Source: Achatina immaculata (lineage: Eukaryota; Mollusca; Gastropoda; Stylommatophora; Achatinidae). From it: DNA of 64,000 nt. Numbering within the stretch: the stretch's first letter is position 1; each line of letters begins with the position of its first letter. Positions 11,284 to 23,887 of the stretch are shown here, piece after piece. Made by a program: the position numbers and the translations under genes. The notes under the pieces were generated by a model. The model made no database searches and was not told the origin of the DNA. It saw nothing but the letters and a program-made list of their open reading frames with translations. The stretch covers positions 46,818,017 to 46,882,016 of the forward strand of contig CM019696.1 of NCBI GenBank assembly GCA_009760885.1. The letters are read 5' to 3'.

Positions 11284-11527
11284 ATAGCGTGGTTATTAGA
11301 GCATTCGTCTAGCAACCGAATTGTCGGGGATTTTTTTTTTCAACCAATACGGCCCCGAGGTCAACCCAGCCTCGTAAATTGGGTACTAGAGAAAATCTTG
11401 GAAGGAAAGGCAGCGATAAAAGGAACTGGCCACCCTGCCTAACACCCTGATGGCCCAGCATAATGAGGTCTCTAATGCTTCATCCCCTACGGCATTTTCT
11501 ATGGGACTATCTTTACCTTTACCTACC
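11284..11527 (+). mobile_element. tRNA-like SINE type T2
   Basis: The head TAGCGTGGTTATTAGAGC resembles a tRNA D-arm with A box. A body with GGCCCAGC follows, and the end reads ACTATCTTTACCTTTACC. This TTTACC terminus is a widespread SINE tail in marine invertebrates as I remember it. The B box is degenerate, replaced by a T-run at about 11331-11341. Confidence 0.7.
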
Positions 11528-12487
11528 CATCTGGATTCACTGTTAACCAGCTAATTGTATTATGTTTGTTTACCTATACATTTGTTGCGCGTTTAGAAAC
11601 ATGAACCTCCTTGCTCTCCTTCTAAGAACGCTCCTATTATCAAAGTTGCTCCCCCTTTGTAACCGTTTACTTATATCTAATAATGGTGAGCTGTCATAGC
11701 CACTTGTAACTTCTAGGGGCGAGCAGAAGAATCATGTCTCTCAGCAGACACTTCAACATTGTCGAACTCTCGGTCTTCGGCTCCACTTTCATAACGCAAC
11801 GTCTACATAGCGTCTCCAAAACAATGTGTGGAGTTTTCAACGTCTACATAGCGTCTCCAAAACAATATGTGGAGTTTTCAAAGTCTACAGAGAGTCTAAA
11901 AAATAATGTCTGAATTTTTAAACGTATTAAATTCGTATTAATTCTAATAATTTATATTGCCTATCATTTAAAATACTCCATTTTTTTAAAAGCAGAGTTT
12001 CATTCTTGCACTACGTGCATAATCATCAGAATGAATTAGATCTTTTTTTTAAGTCTAAAACTGGTCAAGAACTCTGGGATGTCCTGTATTTGGGGGACGG
12101 GGGAATATTTATGGGTTTATAGTGCATTAGCAGCAGGGCATCTTGCTCACAACCGTGAGGCGTACAGACTGAGTGGGTCTCAGTCAACACAGGATTCTCT
12201 GGTCGTAGTGACATAGTTTATCTTTGTCCCCGGTACTGATATGGATCATCCCTTACTGTTCTTCTGAGGTTTCCTCCAGTCTTTACTTTCTTTCTTTCCT
12301 TCCTGAAATTTAAACAAAAGGGTCCGGTATTTCACTGATAATACCATGATTTTATTGCTTTCATTTTTCTGAACTCATTGTACAAATCTGGTTGTTTCTG
12401 TGTTCATATGATTGTTGTAGGCCAGTAGATCGTTATAAGCTGACACTGGTTATAAAGAGATAGGAGAAACGACGACTGCGATACAAA
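11528..12487. other. Mostly unassigned; 41-bp duplication
   Basis: A 41-bp unit (GTCTACATAGCGTCTCCAAA...) repeats about 2.5 times at 11797-11925. The remainder is not recognised, apart from the LINE scrap at 12130-12172. Confidence 0.5.
12130..12172 (+). mobile_element. LINE-1fam scrap C
   Basis: A 43-bp match to the AAGHLAHNREAYR-coding part of the LINE C-terminus, ending without a tail. Confidence 0.6.
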
Positions 12488-12935
12488 TGGTTCTAGTAAT
12501 AAAGGTAGACAGAGATGTATGGTTCTAGTAATAAAGATAGACAGAGATGTATGGTTCTAGTAATAAAGATAGACAGAGATGTATGATTTTAGTAATAAAT
12601 GTAGATAGAGATGTATGGTTCTAATAATAAAGGTAGTCAGAGATGTATGATTTTAGTAATAAAGGTAGACAGATATGTAAGATTTAGTAATAAAGGTAGA
12701 CAGAGATGCATGATTTTAATAAAAAAGGTAGACAGAGATGTATGGTTCTAGTAATAAAGGTAGACAGATGTATAGTTCTAGTAAAAAAGGTAGACAGAGA
12801 TGTATGATTTTAATAATAAAGATAGACATATGTATGTTTCTAGTAATAAAGGTAGACAGATATTTATGATTCTAGTAATAAAAATAGACAGCGATGTACG
12901 TTTCTAGTAAGAAAGGTAAACAGAGATGTATGGTT
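12488..12935. repeat. 32-bp minisatellite, about 14 units
   Basis: The unit contains GGTTCTAGTAATAAAGGTAG then ACAGAGATGTAT. Unit-length variants of 28-32 bp occur. Confidence 0.92.
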
Positions 12936-13767
12936 CAGGCAGGAACGAGAGTTGCAGAAAATAAAATAAGCGTTTATAGATGAAAATCGTATAACACTCC
13001 AGTATTTCGGCAAATATCTTTTTTTTTCAAGGACCACAAAAAAAAAAAACAAGATGAAAAAAAGATTAAACACTTAGCTCTTTTGTTATTCTTGTAAGAA
13101 ATATGTGGCCAAATAAAACGTTGTGTGCCGTATGTTCTTCATTTGTACCCGCTCATCTTATTTTTTAACATTTTCTTTTCCGTTTTCCTAATTCTTTCTC
13201 GCTTTTTATAAATCTGAAATGTCTTCTGTCAATTCTCTCTACTTCTTACCTTATATATCCAGCTTAACATTTATAAATCTCAAGTACACATGTCCCAGTG
13301 AAAAGTCTTATTTCTGGGTTTTAGAAAATATATTTAGCATCCCTCTTGGGACTTGCTGAGCCATAAACATAATAATAAATCTTCCAAAATATCCGAATGA
13401 ACTTAGAAGTCAGGAGTCAGTAAATCATAGAACACAAAAATTGTTACGAAACTCCCAAACTTTCCATTCCTCATTAATTTTATTCAGGGGCTGTCATAAA
13501 ACTTCCTAACTTTGTGTGGCTACGTCCCATGTACTCGGTAGATCATGCCGGCCATTGTAGTGATCGATCAAGCGTAATTAAGCTTGTAAAATTGCATACA
13601 TTTATCTTGGATCTGATACATTTTCTTGGAATGACCTTTCTCAACCTCGGCGCCTGCTGACCGCTGGTCAGTCTTTATGAAAGAGGAATGCTGTTAACTT
13701 ACATAATTTACATACGGCCTTGTGTGGAAAACGACAGATTCTGTCGGAGCAGGGGCAAGACAGTAAT
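12936..13767. other. Unassigned sequence
   Basis: AT-rich with T- and A-runs at 13018-13060. No gene or element was recognised. Confidence 0.45.
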
Positions 13768-14205
13768 TTAGTCTGTGTAACAAATAATGATTCTTTAGTG
13801 TGTGTAACAAACGATGATAATTTAGTCTGTGTAACAAACGATGATAATTGAGTGTGTGTAACAAACGATGGTAATTTAGTCTGTATAACAAACGACGATA
13901 ATTTAGTCTGTGTAACAAACGATGATAATTTAGTCTGTGTAACAAACGATGGTAATTTAGTCTGTGTAACAAACGATGGTAATTTAGTCTGTGTAACAAA
14001 CGATATTAATTTAGTCTGTGTAACAAACGATGATAATTTAGTCTGCGTAATAAACGATGATAATTTAGTCTGTGTAAAAAACGATGGTAATTTAGTCTGT
14101 GTAACAAACAATGATAATTTAGTCTATGTAAAAATCGATGGTAATTTAGTCTGCGTAACAAACAATGATAATTTAGTCTGTGTAACAAACAATGATAATG
14201 TTCCT
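13768..14205. repeat. 27-bp minisatellite, about 16 units
   Basis: The unit contains AATTTAGTCTGTGTAACAAA then CGATGAT. It is open on both strands because 27 is divisible by 3, giving a 9-residue repeat on the plus strand (NLVCVTNDD) and overlapping minus-strand frames. There is no evidence of coding. Confidence 0.95.
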
Positions 14206-14342
14206 AGTAAGAAAGACAGGCACAAAATGCGGTCAGATAGAGGTAGGTAAGCAAAACGTGAGACTATAGCGATCCCTTTAGCCTTTGTAACAAACGTGAC
14301 ATAGCAGTGAGATCTGAAAGACCAGATAACCAGTTCCTATAC

Positions 14343-14780
14343 CATAGCGCAACATATGCCTGTGAGACCTGGGTACTTAACAAAACAGCTGAGAAACACA
14401 TAAATGCCTTTGAGCGTAAATGCTACAGAAGAGTTCTTCAAATATCGTGGACACAAAAAAGAACAAATATATCCATACTACAAGAGCTTGATATTGAAGA
14501 AGGCTGGCTAGTAAAGAGGATTAAGGAGACAAAAATTAAATATTTTGGACACATTAAACGTCATGATAATCTAGAGAAGACCGTCTTGGAAAGGTACATA
14601 ATGGGAACAAGAAAGAGAGGAAGACCAAGGCGAAGATGGCTGTAAGACATCATTGATGATCTGCAAACTGATGCATCAGCAGCAGGCCATCTTGCTCACA
14701 ACGGAGAGGCCTACAGGAGAGCTGTTAGGTAGGCAAATTTCCGCAAGGGACATGCAAATGAATTAATGAATGAATGATAC
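14343..14780 (+). mobile_element. LINE-1fam 3' fragment D
   Basis: Begins at the TYACETW codons and ends with a GAATTAATGAATGAATGA tail. About 100 codons of the C-terminus remain open (to TAA at 14643-14645, where TGG-CTG became TGG-CTG-TAA). It lies 140 bp after the 27-bp minisatellite. No clear target duplication was found. Confidence 0.88.
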
Positions 14781-15604
14781 TATAACGAATGTTTAACCTT
14801 TGAGTGAAGGAAGTATTCATAATCTCTGAATACTTTTTAGTGATAAAGAGAACTTATGTCATGCTTTGCATAAATCTGAATTCCTAAACTTAGAACTACT
14901 GTGATTTATTAAATATTTATGATTATTTGCTATTTCACGTATAGCCTGCCCAAATAGGCACCATCAGGCGTATGCAGAATAGTCCATAGAGTCCACGGCC
15001 GAGCAGACAGACATATTTTTTCTATTTATTTTTTTTTTCAGAAAAATATTTGCTTAACGCGGCGAGCACTTCACCTGCTTATACAGTTTACTAAACCTGA
15101 CAGCAGATACAGTGGATCCTTAGTCGACTGCCTTCACAGTTAAAGTCAGCTCACTACTATTCTTCTAACTCCTACGTCCAGCTGTCTTTACCCTGCGTTT
15201 GGGTTATACATCTCCTGTTTTGGCGTTCGCCGTCAAGATGGATATAATTGCGGTTGTGTCCCTGCTATGCGCCTACGGCTCCGACACAACCGACTTCGTA
15301 TTGGGCTATTTCTTTAAACCGACTGCCTGCTTCCCGGGGGGGGGGGGGGTGATCAGTAGGAGGCAGAATAGGGTCTTGGCCGGTTATGGTTTACCAGCCC
15401 TGGCGCAGACAGTCAGCTATGAGTCACAGACTGCTGTCTTATTCAGCTTGAGTACAGCATCTTCACTTGCCTAGGTTATATTATGCCTCATGTAAATAAT
15501 AATAATAATAATATCTCCAAGTGTTACTGGTTAGAAAATAAATTATATCTCAATGTTTAACTTTATATAGGGAGAAAATATAGCATCATTTACATTCCTA
15601 CTAT
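14781..15604 (-). other. Mostly unassigned; degraded family X piece at 15340-15450
   Basis: After a G-run at 15338-15348, sequence resembling the reverse strand of family X (AGGGTCTTGGCCGGTTATGG) appears. A 91-codon frame at 15199-15474 overlaps it and has no recognised domain. The rest is unassigned. Confidence 0.35.
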
Positions 15605-15772
15605 ACTGTTGTTGCTATTGGCATTGTTGTTGTTGTTGTTGTTACTGTTATAGTTGTTGTTGCTGCTGTTATTCATTTTGCTGCTATTGTTTTTTTTCTG
15701 TTGTTGCTATTGTTCTCGTTATTACTGTTGTTGTTATTTTCGTCATTGTTATTATTTTTGTTTTTATTGTTT
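15605..15772. repeat. (GTT)n-type imperfect trinucleotide tract
   Basis: GTT/GCT/ATT triplets, a smaller relative of the large field at 37.4 kb. Confidence 0.85.
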
Positions 15773-15789
15773 TTTCCCTCTCTCTGTAA

Positions 15790-16490
15790 CTACCAGCAGA
15801 ATGTTTTATGCAGACGATGTTGTGGAGATGTTGAAGAACAGCGTGGCTTCGCTTACGGCGGCTTGAGTCCATGACTGGAGCAGCTTAAAAAAAAAGGTCA
15901 AAGGAATATCATCAAAAACAAGTGCACACATTTCAAATATCTTGGTACAACGATAACATCATATGGTAGGTGTGTCACAGAGGCCACAAACAGAATATGC
16001 CAGGCAAATGTAGCATTTCAGAAAATGAAATCTATTTTGTGCAGTCCATCTTTCTCAGCAGACACCAAGAACAGAGTCTTAAAATGCTACATCGAGCCAG
16101 TATTACTATGTAGAAGAGAATCATGGTCACTAACAAAAACAACAAGGAGAGAGAGCATTAGAGGCATCTGAAATGTGGTCCGTGCGAAGAATGTTGAGAA
16201 TGCCATGGACAGCCAAAATAACAAAAGAAGAATGCCTAATGAAAAACAGTGAGAAACAAACAAACTTCGGGGGAGACAGTCAAGGTCTATTGACCATATA
16301 ACGGGAAGAGGAGAGACAGAAAGTATCATGAAAACAGGGAAAATTGGAGGCAGGAAAGAGAGAAGCAGAACTACAGAGAAAATGTTAGGTGGCTTGACAA
16401 AATGGCCTTGGAACAGCACAGCAAGGGAACTGACGAAGACCATGAAAGATTGTAAATTGTGGGGGAGACATAGTTGCCAACGTCTCCAGG
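15790..16490 (+). pseudogene. Second LINE family (GAT-tailed), RT C-terminal remnant M
   Basis: MFYADDVVEML at 15801-15833 looks like the reverse transcriptase YADD box. After an internal deletion, sequence encoding CTHFKYLGTTITSYG (from about 15919) begins the typical post-RT region, followed by RICQANVAFQKMKSILC and YIEPVLL. Frameshifts and stops occur throughout. It ends at a TGA that opens a GAT-rich tail. Motif order and similarity to the copy at 25.1 kb identify the family. It is distinct from LINE-1fam, with no alignable C-terminus. Confidence 0.75.
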
Positions 16491-16570
16491 CATGATGATG
16501 ATAATGATTACGACGACGACGACGACGATGATGATGATGATGACGACGACGACGACGATGATGATGATAT

Positions 16571-16606
<36 letters not shown>

Positions 16607-16667
16607 CGACGATGACGACGATGATGATGATGACGACGACGATGATGATGATGATGATGATGACGAC

Positions 16668-16703
<36 letters not shown>
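16490..16703. repeat. (GAT/GAC)n tract, probably expanded LINE tail
   Basis: About 214 bp of ATG/ACG triplets follow directly from the stop codon of the LINE remnant. Methionine/threonine or polyisoleucine frames across it are artefacts. Confidence 0.9.
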
Positions 16704-16704
<1 letters not shown>

Positions 16705-16706
<2 letters not shown>

Positions 16707-16890
16707 TGGTGCTAAAAGGCCGAAGATGTGCAGTACTTCCACCGCCACGGGAACCATATGGATTCCTTCCCTGTTAACCAGGCTGGGCCTGCTACTGAGG
16801 GTATCAACGTGAAGGTAGGACGAGCACTTGGTCACACTTCCTTCGCCATCCCTGAGGCCAGCGTGTCGGTTGTGTTCGCTCATCGATAAA
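16705..16890 (-). mobile_element. Family X fragment
   Basis: Reverse-oriented family X: it matches, divergently, the TCTTTAGCAGACTCCACCACC...TGTTAACCAGGCTGGGCCTG region seen at 10.6 kb. It is truncated at the (GAT)n tract. Confidence 0.65.
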
Positions 16891-16950
16891 TAGGATCGCG
16901 TCTTCACGCCCAGTTCAGTTAGATATCTAATTATATAGAGCTATTTACGA

Positions 16951-17141
<191 letters not shown>

Positions 17142-17192
17142 GGAGAGAGAGATAACAAAATAGGTAAAGTAATAAATATCCACACACACACA

Positions 17193-19902
17193 CATACACT
17201 CACAGAAAATGTCTGCATATTCGTTATGTTTTGTTCCCGGCTAAAAACGCAAGATGACAGATGAAGACATGGCGCCTTTCAAAGGTCACGATTGATGATC
17301 TTCCATTTCCAAATTTGTCTAGATAAATGATAGCTCAGCTGGGACAAATGGGACAAACGAGATGTGTCCCTGGAGGATATATTCAATGTCACCTTAATTA
17401 AATCTCCAGCTAGAGCTGTTAACTTAACATTTGTTCTCCCAGAGCTGGTCTGGCGGACAATAACGGGCTGTGAGGATTATTCCATTCAGCGTTTTTGTCA
17501 TGGACAGCCAACAAGGGAGTTAATTAAGCCGTACGTGCGTAGCAGAAAACAGTTGTTGACTTTTTTTTTCATGAAATACACACGTTTTTATATGCTTTGT
17601 ATGTATATGTGTGTAAAAACTTGAAGGCAAAACAGCAAAAGGAAACGCCGATACAGATGGCTGAACGATGTCAAAAACTGGAAAGGATTTGCTTGGATGA
17701 GTGCCAGATACCGTTTTTTTTAGATGACTGTACAAGACAATGTGTGTATGTCCAGATACAGCCTGTCTTAATCCTGTTTTACCTTCACGTGCCGCTGTCT
17801 GCCAACAGGCTGTGCTCATTCTGTGACATTTTTAGAAATCACCCATTTCTTTATGGCACTGATAGAAAAATCCTCATTTACACTTTCATTTTGGAAAGCG
17901 GAAAAATTCAATGTAGCCAACTCGCTGTCCGATTTCATATCTTCTCTTCCAGATCTTGTCCACCGGCACCAGTTGCTTTTAAGATGGAGTTATCAACAGA
18001 CTCTATAACAGCAACATAAAATCAACAATTTAGCAATAACAGCACAAGCACAAAGCAATTACGATAAATAATAATTCAAACTTCAACATCAGCAATAAAA
18101 CAATAACACGTAACAAAAGCTTTAACAGACACTAATAAACAACTGCGCAGTAGTAACATTAACAAGGCAAACAACTACAATAAAATCACAGCATCAGCAA
18201 TAACAATAATAACACGCACACAAATAATAACAGTGTCTATAACAATAACTAACACAGTATCTATAAAATAACTTACACAGTATCTATAATAATAACTAAC
18301 AACTTTAACTACAGTATTAGCAACCAAGGCTGTAGCCGTCAGTGTGATAGTAGAGGGTTTGTCTTAGTATTTAGTTATAGTTAAAGGATACAATCAGTAG
18401 AATATCTAAGATAGGCAGAGTTAGATTCTTGCTTCAATTCACGTTCCACGTAATGTTCTAAAAATAGATTGTACTCAGCTCATATAAGTCTGATAAATTT
18501 CACGAGATAGTTAGGAAAAGTTGTAAGTGTCAAACAGTGGAATGTCTCTGCTGACATAACCAGACAAAATTAGCAACGAAAACTGTTTTGGGGACATGTT
18601 TTTATACTAAGAAATTCCGAAGGCCAAATAAACAGACAACTTCACGAACTTGAGTTTTCTTGTGAAGAAAGTCCAAGAAACTTTCTATCAGAAAATGTAC
18701 TTCATATTTAAGGGACATATTTTTTTCTGAGAGATGAGTTTCAGTTTAGTATGAGTTTATGATGATTGTGAGAGTTTATGCTGGGAACAGCGTGATGTGA
18801 TTTTGTATTGTCAGTTTGGCTAGGATGTTTGATCTAGCTGTTACTGTAAATATGTGTGCTGTGCTGCGTCTGCCTTATAATTGTGTTCAGTAGAAGGTGT
18901 AGAACTAAAGAGTGTAGGATTAGTTCTGTTTTGAGATTTCATTAAAGAACCAGTCGTTATGAATATGTATGTTTTGATTTTTTTTTTTTTTTTTGGAAAC
19001 TTCGTGAGGCATAATTCATGACATCTGTAAGTAGAACTCTTCTTCATCAAGATGATTGCTTGCTGTCTGTGTGGGTATGGATGTAGACCACTCCCTCCCC
19101 ACATGGCAAATTTCTGTCTTGCCGGGGAGGTGGAGCCTAAGTGTATTTCTTGTGTAACGTACATCACCTCATCCGTCACTTATCATTAGTACCCATCAAT
19201 AAAACGTGTTCTATGTACTTCACGTCTTTTCAGTTTACCACACTCTGTTTTTGGAAAGAGTATCAGCGGTTTTCATCTTTGCTGCTGTAATCTAAGTCGG
19301 AGTTGTGTACCTGGGTGTGATCGCTTCTCTGTGAATATCACAGAAACCAGTTGTTAATACTTTCAGATTTAACAGTAAAATTGACAAAATCTTGCTCCAC
19401 TTAACACGTCATTAAACAGCAGCCCAAGTGACCTTCTTCGACCTTGACATGGTGCTCATGCGCGACTGACACTATACGTCTTCATCAACAGAAGTGCCCT
19501 GGTTCAGTCAGCATCTCCAGTCATGGACCTCGCAGAGCCATGAGTCTGAGAGCTTTCCCTGTGGCCATAACGGCTAGGGAGATTTGGATGTTTCTTCGCA
19601 TGGGGAGTTGGCAAAAGTGGCTTTCTTGAATTCCCGGAGATTGTCAGAGAAACATGTGTTTTCCACCAGTATGAGGAACTGTGTAAATCAGTACCTCGCT
19701 GCTCACTATGAAGTGGCACAACAGCCTGATGGACAAGAGAGAAGTCTTGGCCGATTCGGTTCCCTTGCTCCGTCAGGTACAATATCCTTCTGGCACAATC
19801 ATATTAGCACCTCCCAGTGCCTTCGCTTGGCTGCTCTGTCAGCTGATCATGTCCTACAGCAGTTAGTCACAGTCGATATTCCCTCTTTGTGATTTCTTCT
19901 TC
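17193..19902. other. Long unassigned stretch
   Basis: 2.7 kb without a recognisable gene or element. It includes A-rich simple sequence with AATAAC/ACAGTATCTATA motifs at about 18020-18310 and a T-run at 18979-18994. Open frames of 60-140 codons (17597-18019 and 19584-19892 are the longest) have no motif I recognise. Confidence 0.5.
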
Positions 19903-20430
19903 TTGGAGAGGACATCTATCGCTCTTCACAAAGAAAAACAACTAAAGAATCTGTGGAGAAGAACAGACAGAACTACAAAAATAAGATTTCTAAGGGCATG
20001 CATCTTTCCCATCGCAACATATGCCTGTGAGACCTGGACACTTAACAAAACATCTGAGAAACATAAATGTCTTTGAATGTAAATGCTACAGAAGAGTTCT
20101 TCACATACCATGGACACAAAACAGAACAAATATATCCATACTACAAGAACTTAATATTGAAGAAGGCTGGCTAGTAAAGAGGATTAAAGAGACAACACTT
20201 AAATACTTTGGACACATTAAACGTCATGATAATTTAGAGAAGACATTCTTGGAAAGGTACATAATGGGAAAAAGAAAGAGAGGAAGACCAAGGCGAAGAT
20301 GGCTGCAAGACATCATTGATGTTCTGCAAATTGATGCATCAGCAGCAGGCCATCTTGCTCACAACCGAGAGGCCTACAGGAGTGCTGTTTGGGAGGCAAA
20401 GTTCCGCAAGGGACATGCAAATGAATGAAT
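19903..20430 (+). mobile_element. LINE-1fam 3' fragment E
   Basis: Starts at the RRTSIALQKVKQ codons and ends in GAATGAAT. A 3-bp net deletion in the KTAEKHIN segment keeps the frame, so the last ~135 codons (20021-20428) are open. That makes it one of the best preserved C-termini after copy A. Confidence 0.9.
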
Positions 20431-20447
20431 AGGGAAGGGCATGTTTG

Positions 20448-20471
20448 GCGGGGGGGGGGGGGGGAGGGGGA
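20448..20471. repeat. G-run
   Basis: GCGG followed by about 14 G and a GAGGGGG stretch, just after the LINE tail; G-quadruplex potential. Confidence 0.7.
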
Positions 20472-20950
20472 GATAAACATTGTACACGAAAAGACTGAAC
20501 TCTGAATAAATGTGTTGATAAGAACCTCTTTCAGCCAGATGGTCGCCCAGAGCTGTAAACAGCGTGTAACTGTTTTGAACTGCATCCGCTTTGTTTGCTA
20601 ATTAACGGATCAACAAGCCTCCAATTTTGCCTGCTGTCCGCCCCCCGACAACAGACAAGTTACCTGTACCAATCTACGAGGTCAGCTGATGAGTACTGCA
20701 AAAACTAAGCTTCAGACGGGTGACAGCTTTGCAGGTGCCAACGCGTATCTGTTTGCTAAATAAAAGATCAACCTGCTGCCTGTGTTGCCTGGTGGGCCGA
20801 GTGTTAAATAAACGTTCATGATGTGCTCCCCGATCATCGTGGCTTCACCAGTTGCCTTTGATATCTCGAAGAGACTGTCATGACAAAAAGTGTGAAATGG
20901 AAAAAAAAGTGATTAAATTCATGCAAAAGATAATGTTGAAATTGGAGCAA
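20472..20950. other. Unassigned sequence
   Basis: No recognised gene or element. A hammerhead-like CTGATGAG at about 20688 lacks the partner core. Confidence 0.45.
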
Positions 20951-20951
20951 G

Positions 20952-20954
<3 letters not shown>

Positions 20955-21019
<65 letters not shown>
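20955..21019. repeat. (AT)n(AG)n compound microsatellite
   Basis: An AT tract to ~20992, then AG repeats, adjoining the AATG tail of the next element. Confidence 0.93.
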
Positions 21020-21026
<7 letters not shown>

Positions 21027-21135
21027 TGAATGAATAATCTTTATTTTTCAAGGGTAAAGAATTGGGCACGCAGGCCCGTCTTACATTCTGCCCTTCATCA
21101 CTCCATCTTTCATTCTTCCCACACACTTGATTTAG
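21020..21135 (-). mobile_element. Third LINE family (Z), 3' end fragment z1
   Basis: On the minus strand the end reads ...GGGCACGCAGGC reversed, then an AATAAAGATT-type terminus and (ATTC)n tail. The block of ~110 bp is shared with 45.4 kb, including the CATCACTCCATCTTTCATTC part, defining a subfamily. Confidence 0.75.
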
Positions 21136-22079
21136 TAAAAAATACAAATTAAATTAGGAAAAAGAGAGAGAGCAAAATGATATATAAATATAACATATAA
21201 TGAACAATAACTCCACTACACAAGTTTTACGAGTAAGAACTTTCAGCAGCTGGTGAATCCTGCAGCTGTCCGAGACAATGATGCTCACTGCTGCAGACGA
21301 GACACGGCTCCACTCCCTCTCTGTTCTTGATCTTATCTTGTCAATTGTCCAAGAAGAACTTCTGAACAATAATTCCACTACAGAAAGTTGATGACATCTC
21401 AAAGGATAATTTTCCGCTCTGGTAACCGCTGGTCTGCATTGAAAACCTTAAGACACGCCATCGTGGCGACTGTTACTTCATTATTTTCGAATATTTCTTA
21501 TAGTAACATCCAAGGGAACACCAAAAAAAAAAAAAACAAACACGCCTCGCACTTAGCTCTTAACGTTCGCCAGATCGACCCAAGTTTACGACATGCCACG
21601 CTCCACCAGGTCAAATGTGAACTACGTCATCATTATTTGCGATTTAATCTTGTCCGGCTCTCGAGGGACACAGACGGGGGTTTGGCGCTAATAAACCGTC
21701 AGGATTTTGTAAACTGGCTCGATGACTGAGGTAATAGGTCATTTTTCTCAATCTAACGGAGGCAACTCAGTGCGGGGTCCAAGCCATTTTGTAGCCGTCG
21801 TAAATGTTTCTGGTTTATGGGGACAGCCTTTCCTGCGGGAGTTTTGGCGTGGGAATGTCCAGAGATGTCGCGAACATGGGGAGTTGTGTGTTGGACATCC
21901 GCTGACCAGTTTCAAGTTACCAAGGGTAAAATCTGAATAAAACCGTCTGCATGTTTTCTATGCCCGGTTCACCACACACCTTGCTTAGCCTTTCTTTTTC
22001 TTTCTGTACTGACCGTATAGAATACATTGAAAAACGAAAAACAAAAAACAAAACAAAACAAAATTGAAAACGACCTTTT
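21136..22079. other. Unassigned; may include more of element z1
   Basis: A 113-codon plus-strand frame (21388-21729) and an 82-codon minus-strand frame (21154-21402) carry no recognised motif. The minus frame directly abuts the z1 end and might be old LINE sequence, but I cannot show it. Confidence 0.35.
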
Positions 22080-22345
22080 CTATTATACCAGATGTTCTCT
22101 TTTCAATGTGAAATGTGAGATATTCTCTTTTCAATGTGAAATGTGAGATATTCTCTTTTTAACGTGAAATGTGAGATATTCTCTTTTTAATGTGAAATGT
22201 GAGATATTCTCTTTTTAATGTGAAATGTGAGATATTCTCTTTTTAATGTGAAATGTGAGATATTCTCTTTTCAATGTGAAATGTGAGATATTCTCTTTTT
22301 AATGTGAAATGTGAGATATTTTCTTTTCAATGTGAAATGTGAACC
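22080..22345. repeat. 28-bp minisatellite, about 9 units
   Basis: Unit TTCTCTTTTTAATGTGAAAT then GTGAGATA, highly uniform. Confidence 0.94.
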
Positions 22346-22487
22346 TGCATGGAAGAATAGATCTCTGGCTGTTTCAGCTGACGCTTGAATAAGTCTAATA
22401 ACCAAATTGCTGTAGGTAGTTGTTATATAAATAAGCAAAAAAAAAGTCATGTGATTTGGTTTTTTTTTTAACTTTAAAAATTTGGAT

Positions 22488-22760
22488 GCATACTTCTAGT
22501 TCTCTCACTGCATACCTCTAGTTCTCTCGCTGCATGCCTTTAGTTCTCTAGCTGCATACCCCTAGTTCTCTAGCTGTATATATCTAGTTCTCTCTCTAAC
22601 ATACCTTTATTTCTCACACGGCCCACCTCTACTTTCCTAGCTGCATATCTCTAGTTCTCTCGGTACATACCTCTACTTTCTCGGCCTACCTCTAGCTCTC
22701 TCGCTGCATATCTCTAGTTCTCTCACTGCATACCTCTAGTTCTCTCGCGGCCTACTTCTA
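22488..22760. repeat. 22-bp minisatellite, degenerate
   Basis: Unit approximates CATACCTCTAGTTCTCTCGC plus TG. About 12 units with substitutions and indels, older than its neighbours. Confidence 0.85.
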
Positions 22761-23039
22761 TTTCGCTTGAGCTCCAGTATTCTCGAGACACTCCTCTAGT
22801 ACTTTTGCTGCACGCCGTTTGAAAAAAAAACTATGTGCTAGATAGTGCTGGCAGAAGGGAAGTTGAATGCGGAGTTTTATGATGAAGATAAGGTATCTGT
22901 TGGATAACGATAATGTAGCGAAGAACTTGTGATTGGGGAAACATGTGAAATTATTCGGCAACATGTGAAGAATATGTAATACGGGCAACGTGGTAAGATT
23001 TTGTTTCGTCTTGGGATATAAGGGTCATTTAATACGGGC

Positions 23040-23565
23040 AGCATGTGAAGACAGGGTAGACATGTGAAGATAGGGTAGACATGTGAAGATAGGGTAGACA
23101 TATGAAGATAGGGTAGACATGTGAAGATAGGGTAGACATATGAAGATAGGGTAGACATGTGAAGATAGGGTAGACATGTGAAGATAGGGTAGACATGTGA
23201 AGATAGGGTAGACATATGAAGATAGGGTAGACATGTGAAGATAGGGTAGACATGTGAAGATAGGGTAGACATATGAAGATAGGGTAGACATGTGAAGATA
23301 GGGTAGACATATGAAGATAGGGTAGACATATGAAGATAGGGTAGACATGTGAAGATAGGGTAGACATATGAAGATAGGGTAGACATATGAAGATAGGGTA
23401 GACATGTGAAGACAGGGTAGACATATGAAGATAGGGTAGACATATGAAGACAGGGTAGACATGTGAAGATAGGGTAGACATGTGAAGATAGGGTAGATAT
23501 GTGAAGATAGGATAGACATATGAAGATAGGGTAGACATGTGAAGATGGGGTAATCATGTGAAGAT
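23040..23565. repeat. 19-bp minisatellite, about 27 units
   Basis: Unit GTGAAGATAGGGTAGACAT with GTG/ATG and GAT/GAC variants. The unit has no minus-strand stop in any frame, so the same 19-residue peptide repeat appears in all three minus frames (up to 234 codons). These are not genes. 23566-23887 after it holds nothing recognisable. Confidence 0.96.
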
Positions 23566-23887
23566 GTAACACGGACAACATCTACGGATCTTGGCAACAT
23601 GTAACACGTGATCTTGTAACACCGGCAGAATCTGAAGAGCCTGCAACAATGACAACATACAAAGATCTTCAGCACCACGTCACTTCGATCTGGAAGTAGA
23701 CTAACGAAGCTTCATTTCCTCAAACGTACTAATCTTTACGTTTGGCTTCCAGCGCTTACCAGTGGCGCTGTTTTATTTTATCATTCAAAATGTTTGTCAA
23801 ACACAAACAAACCTAGATAATTCTTTTTCAGTATACGCACACACACGCCAGTAGTGTCTAGTTTGTAAGACAGATCAGTCTTGACTC

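Noticed and set aside
16371..16907. 178-codon minus-strand protein with polyisoleucine/valine core
   Set aside because: Artefact of the GAT/GAC triplet tract plus flanking element sequence.
17597..18019. 140-codon plus-strand frame
   Set aside because: No domain, no neighbouring exon evidence and an AT-rich chance context; left as unassigned.
20685..20715. Hammerhead ribozyme (CTGATGAG core)
   Set aside because: The second core GAAA and a convincing stem II are missing.
22877..23678. Three overlapping minus-strand frames of 169-234 codons
   Set aside because: Same 19-residue repeat in each frame from a stop-free 19-bp minisatellite.
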